From JANWWM01 sp046719715 (GTDB taxonomy: Bacteria; Bacteroidota; Chlorobiia; Chlorobiales; Thermochlorobacteraceae): a stretch of 9,554 nucleotides of DNA. The stretch's first letter is position 1. Each line of letters begins with the position of its first letter. The stretch covers positions 1 to 9,554 of the forward strand of contig JBDNCJ010000088.1 in NCBI GenBank assembly GCA_046719715.1, given 5' to 3'. The notes beneath the pieces were generated by a model, which was not told the origin of the DNA, searched no databases, and saw only the letters and a list, made by a program, of their open reading frames with translations. Positions 1 to 5,829 of the stretch are shown here, in pieces. The position numbers were made by a program, and so were the translations under genes.

Positions 1-139
1 TTTTTTCAAAGATGGCAAGTTTTTGGGCATGATGCACCGTCATCAAATCGAGGCGCGCTCCGCCGAAATGATTGCCGGCGACCTCAAAAGCGTCTATAAC
101 AAGTATTTCAAAAAGGAAGCCGAGCCGATTGGCGAATAG
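1..139 (+). CDS. Bacilliredoxin, BrxA/BrxB family (3' end only)
   Basis: This is the last 45 codons of a plus-strand gene that begins before the window; the reading frame starts at base 2 and ends with TAG. The visible peptide runs from FFKDGKFLGM through MHRHQIEARSAEMI to a short charged tail. The R-H-x-I-E-x-R-S block followed by an amphipathic helix (IAGDLKSVYNKY) matches the C-terminal end of the BrxA/BrxB (DUF1094, YphP/YqiW-like) bacilliredoxins, small thioredoxin-fold proteins that reduce mixed disulfides in the cytoplasm. The family's catalytic CGC-type motif lies upstream and cannot be seen, so activity cannot be judged. The tail after KYFKK is a little longer than in the Bacillus proteins I recall. 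A terminator follows 32 bases after the stop, so this gene ends its transcript and is not part of the defence genes. Confidence 0.75.
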   Translation, partial: FFKDGKFLGMMHRHQIEARSAEMIAGDLKSVYNKYFKKEAEPIGE

Positions 140-171
140 AGGTGAACATTGAGGATACCCGTTCAATCAAG

Positions 172-198
172 GGCGATTCAGGCTGAATCGCCTTTTTT
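172..198 (+). terminator. Rho-independent terminator of the bacilliredoxin gene
   Basis: A perfect 9-bp stem (GGCGATTCA at 172-180 and TGAATCGCC at 184-192) closes a 3-base loop and is followed at once by six T residues (193-198). Position and orientation fit termination of the gene ending at 139. Confidence 0.9.
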
Positions 199-249
199 AT
201 TTGCGGTAAGTATGGGTTAAATCAACGATAGGTTTGGCAGACCGTCGGC

Positions 250-339
250 GTCATAGCGAAACCGACGAAGTCGGGTGAAGCAATTCATCTTACTTATGCT
301 CACAAGGCATGTGGATTCTGCCGCTATGCCCACAATGAC
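250..339. repeat. Degraded palindromic intergenic repeat (GTCATTGCGAG type)
   Basis: The stretch starts with GTCATAGCG (250-258) and ends with CACAATGAC (331-339), imperfect inverted repeats agreeing at 7 of 9 positions. Inside are GTGAAGCAATTC near the left and GTGGATTCTGCCGC near the right, again roughly mirrored, and a tight hairpin CCGAC-GAA-GTCGG (262-274). From memory, this layout is that of the common intergenic repeat that reads GTCATTGCGAG...GAAGCAATC and its complement in many bacterial genomes. The copy here has decayed. It sits 3' of the helicase gene, and nothing else is evident between 199 and 377. Confidence 0.45.
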
Positions 340-377
340 GGCGTCGCTTATCAACCTTATGCCTCGATACTTATGAG

Positions 378-3300
378 TTATTCGTGCAACAGGAGCGCAC
401 AAACCAATGTTGGCTTTTGGTCGGTGTGAAGTTGCAAGTCGCGCATATAGCGTTGAACACAGCGTTCCTCGACCTCGAGCGTGAGGCGATGAAACGCATC
501 TGGCGTAAGCGATATGCAGCGCGGTTCATCAGGTGTGGTTTGAATCCGCTGAAAGCACGCGTCGAGTTTATCTTCCAAAATCTCACCATCAATTAGGTGT
601 AAATACCACTTGACCACGCCGTTTGGAAATCGATAACAAAAAAAGACGCCTTTACCTTTCTCGCTATGCTTTCCGCTCCATACTCGATTCGGAAAGTGCC
701 GTGCCGACTCCACGACATCGGGAAACGCTTCGCACAGTTTCACAAATGCTAATTGCATCGTTTCCATCACCGACTCTTGTGATTCATAAAGAGAGTTGAA
801 TGTGCGCAGCGTATCGACTTCGGTTTCATCAACCAAGTAGCCACCTTCGATGCCGAGCGTGGCTGAAATTTTCAGGACCTTGCCGCTCAAATTTTCATAC
901 AAGCCCAACACGCGATTGAGTTCATTTGGCGGAAGAAAGTTGTAAATGAAAATCGTTGCGGCGTGCGTGTTTGAGGCTTGGTCGTATCGGTTTAAATGTC
1001 GTTCTTTTTCTATGCTCAAACGTCGGTCAATCCGACCAATGCGCTGAATCAGTCGGACGGGATTCCAATGCAAATCGTAGTTGATAAGCACCGACGCATC
1101 TTGCAAGTTCAACCCTTCTGAAAGCACATCGGTTGAAACCAAAACATCAATTTGATTTTTTGAATAGGTTTCCAGTTCATTGAGCGTGCAATTATAGACG
1201 GGCGAAAATCGTTTGATGATGCTTTCACGGTCTTTTTGTGAGGTGCTATCGAGTTGCTCAATGTTTTTGAAGCCTTCGCCTTTGAGCCGCTTGAAGAGGT
1301 ATCGTGCGGTATCGCGATACTGCGTGAAGATTAAAATCTTTTTGCCTTTGAGGGCTTTGCTTTTGAGCAGTGTGGCAAGTTCGACGAATTTATCGTCGGT
1401 GGCGTTGGAGAGCCGCTCGTAAGCACTGGCTAAAAATTGCGTCAGCGCGTCTATGTCGGCAAGCACGGCTTGCGTCATGCTTGGAATATCAAATTCATTC
1501 GGGTTCAATTTTTCTTCCGCATCGAGTTCGCCTAAAAAGAGTGCGTCGACTTCATCTTCGTCGGGTTCTTCTCCTTGCTCTTCTTCTAACTGTTCGCGTG
1601 TTTTCGTTTTCCAGCGTTCTTCAATGTTTGACCAAAACAGGTTCGAGCTTCGCCATTGTTCAAACCTATCCGGCGAATTCAAGCGAAGAAACTCAATGTT
1701 TTTGCGTAAGAGTGCCTCGAGCGAATTGAGAAACGCCACATAGCTCGACTCCATGCGTTTGAGCAACGAAATACGGCTCAAGCCAGCAAGTTGCTTTTGC
1801 AAATTGTCGCGCTCCGCATCAATGCTTTGTTTCAAAATTTTGTACTGCTCCGGATTATAGACGGCAAAGGAAAGTTTCAGCCGCTTCTTGTCAAAAAAAT
1901 CCAACACTTGCGGGAACACATCGCCATAGACTTTTTCGAGCGAGTAACTTTTGACCGTCGGTTTTTCGCGCTTTGGGAAGTTATCAATGCCTAAACGTTC
2001 GCGAGCGTAGGCGCGGCTCCGCTGAACGATGAGCGAATGAAAAATCGGGCTTTCGTGCAAGGTGTCTTCGGCAAGGCGTGTATCAAGTTCTCTTGTCGTC
2101 TCCAATGCACCGGTGAGGCGAAGCCGTTTGGCAATCATTTTTTCTTCGATGGCTTTTTCCAAGCGGCGAAATTCGGCGTTGAGATTATGAATGCCAATCG
2201 GCGCGAAGTAATCTTGCCGCTCCCGACGCGAAAAGTATTCAATCAAACGCCGAACATCATGAACTGAATTATTGAGCGGCGTTGCCGTGAGTAAATAGAC
2301 GAGTTTTTTTTCGGTCAGTTCATAAAGTACCTGCGAGCGCGATTTCTTTCCGCCTTCTTTCAAATTCAAATTGCGAAAGTGATGCGCCTCGTCGACAATC
2401 ACCACATGCGCGCTGGATTTCATCAGGTCAATGAGTTGTTGAATATTTTCCGATTTGCGAATCAAATCCGTGTGATTGAGAAGCACATACCGACCCTTGT
2501 ATCGCTTTTTCAGATTGAATCGCTCGAGGTTTGTTTCCCAAACGCTGTTGCGCGCTGAACTCGGCACCAGCAAGAGCACGTTTTTTCCTTGAAATAAGTA
2601 TCGCTCCAGAAGCATCAAGCCGATGAAGGTTTTGCCAAAGCCGACGCCGTCGCAAATCAGCGCGCCCTTCCAACCCTTATTCGCCGATGAGCCTTCGGCA
2701 ATCTGAACCGCACGTTTGTAGCCTTCGCGTTGAACCTCGTCTAAAATCGGATAGATGACCGATTGCTCCTTTTCCCACTGTGAGAGCGACATCTCGCGAT
2801 TGCCGACCAATTCCAACAACGCTTTCACATAAATTTCAAACGGCGTGTAGTCGCGCGTGTGGCGCGTGAGGGCTTTGAGCACCTCATCGGAAATATCTTG
2901 TCCGCGTTGGTAGAGCGTCTCGAACCACGCATTGAGTTCTTCATATTGTGCGTCGCGCACTTTGATGTTGAGCTCAATGTTTTGCGTTAAGCCTGATTTG
3001 GTGAAGTTCGATGACCCCACGTAGGCGGAGTTCATTTCAGGTTCAGCGAACTTGGGAAGGTAGAGTTTGGCGTGAAATTTTTTGCCTTTTTCGGCGATGC
3101 GCGGCTTGATTCTGCCCTCGCGCAAGGCAAGTTCAATCTGTTGAAGTCCAGACAGGTCGGCAGATTTTCCTTTGAGTTTCTCGATGGCAAGGTCGTTTTT
3201 TTCCACAAGTTTGAGTAGCATCTCGCGCGTTTGCTGGCTGGTTTCGTCGCCCATCAAAATCCGAATTTCTTTCAAGTGTTCCCAACTGCCACTAAGCTCC

Positions 3301-3428
3301 AAAAGTGCGGAAAGTTCAAAATAGCCTGTGGCAATATCGAGCGATTCGGCTTTCTGAAAGAGCGTCTTGAACGCAGCCGAAACCGTGTTGCCGTCGAGGT
3401 TGTCGAGAATGAAGTTCTTTTTTTGCAT
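378..3428 (-). CDS. PLD-like nuclease / SNF2-family helicase fusion
   Basis: This 1016-residue protein has an N-terminal phospholipase-D-like domain. Its HKD half-motif is H119-x-K121, followed by GSSNFT (138-143) and a downstream N-x-E-x-N. A superfamily 2 SNF2/HepA-type helicase follows: Walker A GVGFGKT (261-267), DEAH (346-349), TATP (381-384), a long helical insert with an acidic stretch (about 613-640), then motif V STDVLSEGLNL (765-775) and motif VI QRIGRIDR (795-802). Residues after about 850 form an unassigned C-terminal domain. Only one HKD half is visible, so a nuclease would probably need a dimer. The open frame continues upstream to 3611, but the start at 3428 opens directly into the conserved PLD fold, and the extension runs back through the divergent antitoxin gene. 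No clear ribosome binding site precedes the chosen start. Such PLD-helicases occur in restriction-like defence loci. The methyltransferase at 6037-9318 on the same strand is the likely partner (inference). Confidence 0.88.
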   Translation of the reverse strand: MQKKNFILDNLDGNTVSAAFKTLFQKAESLDIATGYFELSALLELSGSWEHLKEIRILMGDETSQQTREMLLKLVEKNDLAIEKLKGKSADLSGLQQIELALREGRIKPRIAEKGKKFHAKLYLPKFAEPEMNSAYVGSSNFTKSGLTQNIELNIKVRDAQYEELNAWFETLYQRGQDISDEVLKALTRHTRDYTPFEIYVKALLELVGNREMSLSQWEKEQSVIYPILDEVQREGYKRAVQIAEGSSANKGWKGALICDGVGFGKTFIGLMLLERYLFQGKNVLLLVPSSARNSVWETNLERFNLKKRYKGRYVLLNHTDLIRKSENIQQLIDLMKSSAHVVIVDEAHHFRNLNLKEGGKKSRSQVLYELTEKKLVYLLTATPLNNSVHDVRRLIEYFSRRERQDYFAPIGIHNLNAEFRRLEKAIEEKMIAKRLRLTGALETTRELDTRLAEDTLHESPIFHSLIVQRSRAYARERLGIDNFPKREKPTVKSYSLEKVYGDVFPQVLDFFDKKRLKLSFAVYNPEQYKILKQSIDAERDNLQKQLAGLSRISLLKRMESSYVAFLNSLEALLRKNIEFLRLNSPDRFEQWRSSNLFWSNIEERWKTKTREQLEEEQGEEPDEDEVDALFLGELDAEEKLNPNEFDIPSMTQAVLADIDALTQFLASAYERLSNATDDKFVELATLLKSKALKGKKILIFTQYRDTARYLFKRLKGEGFKNIEQLDSTSQKDRESIIKRFSPVYNCTLNELETYSKNQIDVLVSTDVLSEGLNLQDASVLINYDLHWNPVRLIQRIGRIDRRLSIEKERHLNRYDQASNTHAATIFIYNFLPPNELNRVLGLYENLSGKVLKISATLGIEGGYLVDETEVDTLRTFNSLYESQESVMETMQLAFVKLCEAFPDVVESARHFPNRVWSGKHSEKGKGVFFCYRFPNGVVKWYLHLIDGEILEDKLDACFQRIQTTPDEPRCISLTPDAFHRLTLEVEERCVQRYMRDLQLHTDQKPTLVCALLLHE

Positions 3429-3467
3429 TGTGAGCTGTGAGAAATTAGAGATTGTCGCGGAAAAAGT

Positions 3468-3506
3468 ATTTAAATTTGAATCAAGCACTTTCAAAAACGA
3501 AGGAAA
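3468..3506 (+). promoter_or_regulatory. Candidate promoter/operator and RBS of the vapBC pair
   Basis: The 82-bp gap between the divergent helicase and antitoxin starts holds an 8-bp palindrome ATTTAAAT (3468-3475). It overlaps TAAATTTG (3471-3478), which fits the Bacteroidota -7 consensus TAnnTTTG. I found no good -33 TTTG at the usual spacing. AAGGAAAG (about 3500-3507) precedes the ATG at 3511 and acts as a plausible ribosome binding site. Autoregulation by the antitoxin at the palindrome is typical of such operons, but here it is an inference. Confidence 0.3.
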
Positions 3507-3510
3507 GACC

Positions 3511-3741
3511 ATGATTCGCGCCAGCATTGAAGAAGCCAAAGCCAAGTTGGAAGAACTTATCGAGAAAGCCGCAATAGGCGAAACCGTCGTGATTGCAACC
3601 GACCAGCACAAAGCAACATTAACAGTTGAACCTTTGTGTTCAGAACGAGGTCAATTACTCGCCTCTCAAAAAGGCATATTGATTTATATGTCGGAAAACT
3701 TTAACGAACCCCTCGAAGACTTCAAAGACTATATGCCATGA
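3511..3741 (+). CDS. Phd/YefM-type antitoxin (VapB-like)
   Basis: This 76-residue protein opens MIRASIEEAKAKLEELIEKA, followed by GETVVIATDQHKATLTVEP. This is the usual Phd/YefM N-terminal fold: a helix with x-A-x-x-L-x-E-L-I followed by G-E-x-V-V-I and a strand ending in a proline, which binds operator DNA as a dimer. The C-terminal third (ILIYMSENFNEPLEDFKDYMP) is the acidic, flexible toxin-binding tail. I chose the ATG at 3511 because it has an AAGGAAAG ribosome binding site and gives the standard family length. The longer open frame from 3367 would run through the start of the divergent helicase gene. Its stop overlaps the toxin start by four bases (ATGA), indicating translational coupling. 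Confidence 0.85.
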   Translation: MIRASIEEAKAKLEELIEKAAIGETVVIATDQHKATLTVEPLCSERGQLLASQKGILIYMSENFNEPLEDFKDYMP

Positions 3742-4124
3742 CTGTTCTGTGCGATACGCAAAGCTACATCTGGGCGGTTGAAAATGACCCGCGTCTGACA
3801 GAGAAAGCTCGAGACACACTTGGTCAGTTAACAATAGAGAAATACTTGAGCATTGGAAGCGTTTGGGAAATGACTATCAAAGTCAGTATCGGCAAACTGC
3901 AACTGCAAACCTCAATTGAGGAAATGATTGAAAAGTCGCTTGCCGAAAATGCAATCCGATTACTTGACATTAAACTTTCCCATTTGAAAACCTTGCAATC
4001 TCTTCCATACTATCACCGAGACCCGTTCGATAGGCTCATTGTGGCGCAAGCGTTGTCGCAGGGACTTCCGATTGTTTCCAGCGACGCAAACCTTAACCTC
4101 TACGGCGTTACGCGCATTTGGTAA
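3738..4124 (+). CDS. PIN-domain toxin ribonuclease (VapC-like)
   Basis: This 128-residue PIN-domain protein is of the Phd-associated VapC type. Acidic metal-binding residues are visible in the usual places: D6 in LCDTQ, E44 in SVWEM, D95 and D98 in HRDPFDR, and D116 in SSDAN. The family pattern is complete from first strand to the terminal YGVxxIW, so the gene looks intact; the more usual DTH at the first motif is DTQ here. Proteins of this group are Mg-dependent RNases that usually cut tRNA or rRNA and are held inactive by the partner antitoxin. The gene overlaps the antitoxin by four bases. The pair is inserted on the opposite strand between the helicase and the rest of the minus-strand island, so it probably stabilises the island or arrived separately (inference). 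Confidence 0.88.
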   Translation: MTVLCDTQSYIWAVENDPRLTEKARDTLGQLTIEKYLSIGSVWEMTIKVSIGKLQLQTSIEEMIEKSLAENAIRLLDIKLSHLKTLQSLPYYHRDPFDRLIVAQALSQGLPIVSSDANLNLYGVTRIW

Positions 4125-4166
4125 AACCACAACGCTAAACTGGGTGAGGTCTCTAACGCCGGTTGG

Positions 4167-4189
4167 AACTTTTACTACCAAAGTTTTTT
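4167..4189 (+). terminator. Possible weak terminator after vapC
   Basis: AACTTT (4167-4172) and AAAGTT (4180-4185) form a 6-bp stem around a 7-base loop, and the T run continues to 4189. The stem is AT-rich and therefore weak. Position and direction fit the end of the toxin operon. Just upstream, GGGTGAGGTC (4142-4151) matches the end of the palindromic element seen at 4792-6049 and may be a relic of it. Confidence 0.35.
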
Positions 4190-4239
4190 ATGTTTATACA
4201 ATACAAAAAGTTTAATCATAATTGCGTATCGGCTCCTTT

Positions 4240-4364
4240 GCGGAAGTTGGTAAAAGCCAACAGCGGGTGCAAATCCCGCCGACTCAACCTCAATTTTGAA
4301 TCTGAAAAGCGGCTCGACTGCTGAGTAGGATTCACTCGGGACGGTGAAAGCCGCCCCTTTTTTT
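4240..4364 (+). ncRNA. Riboswitch-like structured RNA (possibly degenerate cobalamin type) with terminator-like end
   Basis: Three hairpins follow one another: GTTGG/CCAAC (4246-4261, 6-base loop), GCGGG/CCCGC (4263-4279, loop TGCAAAT) and GAGT/ACTC (4323-4337). The second contains GGTGCAAATCC apart from one extra G:C pair, which is the P5 signature of cobalamin riboswitches (GGUGnAAAUCC). The preceding AAAAGCCAAC resembles the canonical AAAAGGGAAC with GGG changed to GCC. GAGTAGGATTCACTCGG is a loose match to the B12 box. The end is terminator-like: GCGGCT (4309-4314) pairs with AGCCGC (4349-4354), then seven T (4358-4364). No plus-strand gene follows, so it would be an orphan. The second hairpin also resembles a tRNA T-arm (TGC in place of TTC), but no acceptor or anticodon arm can be built. 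The class assignment is uncertain. Confidence 0.35.
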
Positions 4365-4733
4365 CAAGCGCAATTCTTCAACTTTGAGCCTTACGGCTTC
4401 CAACACTCCTTGTAAATTCAACTTAATGTCGCTATTAGTGAATCTCAAAAAAGAAATATCATATTGCGAAATCACCGCTTCTCGTGCTTTGTCCCTTGCT
4501 TGTGCCTCGTCGGTAAAATGAACCCCACCGTCTAATTCAATTGCCAAGCGAACTTCAGGGGCGTAAAAATCAATCACAAACCGCTCGACGCTGTATTGTC
4601 TGCGGAATTTACAGTTGGCAAGTTGGTTATTGCGAACCTTGCTCCAAAATATCGCCTCCGCTTCAGTTTGATTGCGTCGCAATGTCCGCCGCAAGTCCTT
4701 CATCTCCGTCCGATTAAAAATGCGCTTTGCCAT
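4332..4733 (-). CDS. DUF559 endonuclease-fold protein (Vsr-like)
   Basis: This 133-residue protein follows the DUF559 pattern throughout: LRRNQTEAEAIFWSKVRN near the start, then KFRRQYSVERFVIDFYAPE, AIELDGGVH, and LRFTNSDIKLNLQGVLEAV. D55 and E66-x-D68 with H72 occupy the positions of the Vsr-type PD-(D/E)XK-like active site. The family is widespread, usually single-gene, and its cellular role is not settled. The last dozen residues (LKKRGGFHRPE) are not typical of the family. They are encoded by the antisense of the terminator-like structure at 4309-4364, so the original 3' end may have been replaced. The start at 4733 gives the family's usual N-terminus; no ribosome binding site is evident. 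The first nine codons and the leader upstream recur almost unchanged at 5515-5633 and 5803-5921. Confidence 0.85.
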   Translation of the reverse strand: MAKRIFNRTEMKDLRRTLRRNQTEAEAIFWSKVRNNQLANCKFRRQYSVERFVIDFYAPEVRLAIELDGGVHFTDEAQARDKAREAVISQYDISFLRFTNSDIKLNLQGVLEAVRLKVEELRLKKRGGFHRPE

Positions 4734-4825
4734 TGTGCATTATGATTTGGTTGATGTGAAAATAACCCGTGCGATAACTTGCAAGTGTGCTGACCTCACC
4801 CTGTTTCGGCGGTGCCGAAACGTCC
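4707..4825. repeat. 119-bp leader repeat, copy 1 (DUF559 start and upstream region)
   Basis: This segment covers the first nine codons of the DUF559 gene, its leader, and the first hairpin of the palindromic element. It matches 5515-5633 and 5803-5921 with only two base differences to either. This copy is attached to a complete DUF559 gene and is therefore probably the source. Confidence 0.9.
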
Positions 4826-4930
4826 CTCTCCTTGTAAGGAGAGGGAAGATGTCAATTCTTCACCCACAACAAGAGGATTGTGAGATTAGTCCCTCTGGGA
4901 AGAGGCCGCTTGCGGCGTCAGAGTGAGGTC
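4792..4930. repeat. Palindromic repeat element, copy with internal insert
   Basis: Ends are inverted repeats, GACCTCACCCTG (4792-4803) and CAGAGTGAGGTC (4919-4930), with one mismatch. Inside are GTTTCGGC-GGT-GCCGAAAC (4802-4820) and CCCTCTCCTT / AAGGAGAGGG (4824-4845, 2-base loop). Compared with the copies at 5677 and 5965, this one carries about 50 extra bases after the second hairpin. It lies between the DUF2283 stop and the DUF559 leader. From memory, this belongs to a common class of non-coding, REP- or MITE-like intergenic repeats found in many phyla; it encodes nothing here. Confidence 0.85.
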
Positions 4931-4937
4931 TCCATCA

Positions 4938-5147
4938 TTATGCCGTTTTGGCTTCCTCAACTGAAAACGATAATTCGCTCGGGTTTTCTATCACGCGACG
5001 CGCGTCCAAAATCTCTAATCGAATGATATTTCCATCATATCCAAAATCAGCAATCACGTTCGGGCGAATTTCGTCAGATTCCTTAACACGGTCTTCCCGA
5101 AAAACGACAACCATCGTGTTGCTTGCCTTGTCGTATTTGATTTTCAT
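4938..5147 (-). CDS. DUF2283 family small protein (putative antitoxin)
   Basis: This 69-residue protein has the DUF2283 layout: an opening strand MKIKYDKASNTMVVVF, then ESDEIRPNVIADFGYDGNIIRLEILDARR and a short acidic tail with NPSELSFSVEEA. The fold is a small beta-rich domain of unknown biochemical activity. Its start overlaps the stop of the DUF4258 gene by four bases (ATGA), so the two are translationally coupled, and no separate ribosome binding site is visible. Pairing of a DUF4258 protein with a DUF2283 protein resembles a type II toxin-antitoxin layout. Assigning this one as the antitoxin is an inference from the pairing and the acidic tail, not a demonstrated role. Confidence 0.85.
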   Translation of the reverse strand: MKIKYDKASNTMVVVFREDRVKESDEIRPNVIADFGYDGNIIRLEILDARRVIENPSELSFSVEEAKTA

Positions 5148-5422
5148 GGTTGGTCGGATTTAGTTGTTAGGTAGCGATTGATTTGAGATGTTTTATACGC
5201 TGTAATAATTGTTTTGACGCGATCTGCCTCTTCAATGATGACTCGCAGGAGCATCTCACGATTGAGCACATTATCAAAATAACGTTTCATATAAACGACT
5301 CTAACTGAATGGGTTAAATCAGGCACGATGGAATCGGGATTTGAAATCGTCTCTAAAACTGCTTCTCGTTCAATTTCTCGAGCGCGTAAACTCTCCTCTG
5401 CGTGTTCTGTGAACCGAATCAT
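5144..5422 (-). CDS. DUF4258 family small protein (putative toxin)
   Basis: This 92-residue protein matches DUF4258: FTEHAEESLRAREIEREAV at the N-terminus with conserved H7, then a strand pair VRVVYMKRYF, LLRVIIEE and the terminal ITAYKTSQINRYL. The fold is related in style to BrnT/RelE-like small RNase toxins, but no catalytic set is established, so activity is inferred only. A strong ribosome binding site (AGGGAGGG) lies just before the ATG, inside the end of the upstream chimeric ORF, whose TGA overlaps this ATG. The ending of that ORF (EEIALVEGGL) copies a methyltransferase C-terminus, indicating that this gene once followed the methyltransferase directly. Confidence 0.83.
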   Translation of the reverse strand: MIRFTEHAEESLRAREIEREAVLETISNPDSIVPDLTHSVRVVYMKRYFDNVLNREMLLRVIIEEADRVKTIITAYKTSQINRYLTTKSDQP

Positions 5423-5541
5423 AACCCTCCCTCTACCAGCGCAATCTCTTCCGCCGTTAAGCCATACAGCCGATACACTAACGCCGTTGTAACTTCGCTA
5501 CGCGCTTTTGTCTGCGTCCGATTAAAAATGCGCTTTGCCAT
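5419..5541 (-). pseudogene. Chimeric 40-codon ORF: DUF559 start joined to methyltransferase 3' end
   Basis: The frame starts MAKRIFNRT, identical to the DUF559 protein, then passes through QTKARSEVTTAL into VYRLYGLTAEEIALVEGGL and stops. The second part aligns with methyltransferase residues 1058-1090 (KARGEDTTAL...VYRLYGLTAAEIAVVE) but lacks the seven residues EREIDER, an in-frame loss of 21 bases. It has no complete domain, so a function of its own is unlikely. It could serve as a leader peptide, because its TGA overlaps the ATG of the DUF4258 gene. It is best read as a rearrangement scar that may now drive translation of that gene. Confidence 0.7.
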
Positions 5542-5768
5542 TGTGCATTATGGTTTGGTTGATGTGAAAATAACCCGTGCGATAACTTGCAAGTGTGCTG
5601 ACCTCACCCTGTTTGGGCGGTGCCGAAACGTCCGTCTTGTTGCATTGAGCCGAAAAGCATGGTAAGTGCGGGTGCTGACCTCACCCTGTTTCGGCGGTGC
5701 CGAAACGTCCCTCTCCTTGTAAGGAAGAGGGAAGAAGCTGCTTGCGGCGTCAGAGTGAGGTCGCTCCA
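5481..5768. repeat. 288-bp tandem repeat, unit 1
   Basis: The unit starts at ACGCCGTTGTAACTTCG, a piece of the methyltransferase 3' end in reverse. It then carries the DUF559 start and leader, a partial palindromic element (5600-5633), a linker (CGTCTTGTTGCATTGAGCC onward) and a full palindromic element. The next unit starts at 5769, giving a period of 288. The units differ at only a few scattered bases, so the duplication is recent or kept uniform by gene conversion. Confidence 0.88.
5677..5762. repeat. Palindromic repeat element, 86-bp copy
   Basis: Inverted ends are GACCTCACCCTG (5677-5688) and CAGAGTGAGGTC (5751-5762). The internal GTTTCGGC/GCCGAAAC hairpin is intact. The CCCTCTCCTT/AAGGAGAGGG hairpin has gained one A, reading AAGGAAGAGGG. 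A second, partial copy of the element's left half lies at 5600-5633. Confidence 0.88.
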
Positions 5769-5829
5769 ACGCCGTTGTAACTTCGCCACGCACTTTTGTC
5801 TGCGTCCGATTAAAAATGCGCTTTGCCAT
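5763..5829 (-). pseudogene. Second DUF559-methyltransferase junction, truncated
   Basis: From the ATG at 5829 the frame reads MAKRIFNRTQT, then KVRGEVTTALE (compare KARGEDTTALE in the methyltransferase). It enters the palindromic element at the next codon, about 5762. The frame stays open through the element and next leader to 5548, but that part is repeat sequence, not protein-like. The methyltransferase segment is shorter than in the 5419-5541 copy and includes LE-R, which that copy has lost. Confidence 0.7.

Noticed and set aside
217..402. 61-codon minus-strand frame beyond the helicase end
   Set aside because: It is mostly the decayed palindromic repeat at 250-339 and overlaps the helicase 3' end in another frame.
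3429..3611. 61-residue N-terminal extension of the helicase
   Set aside because: It crosses the divergent vapB start and ribosome binding site, and its sequence is low-complexity and unlike a PLD domain.
4240..4290. tRNA gene
   Set aside because: A T-arm-like hairpin and a D-arm-like stretch are present, but the T loop reads TGC instead of TTC, no anticodon arm lies between them and no 7-bp acceptor stem can be formed.
5548..5829. 93-codon minus-strand frame as a real gene
   Set aside because: After the first 23 residues it translates palindromic repeat and leader DNA. It is annotated only as a junction fragment.
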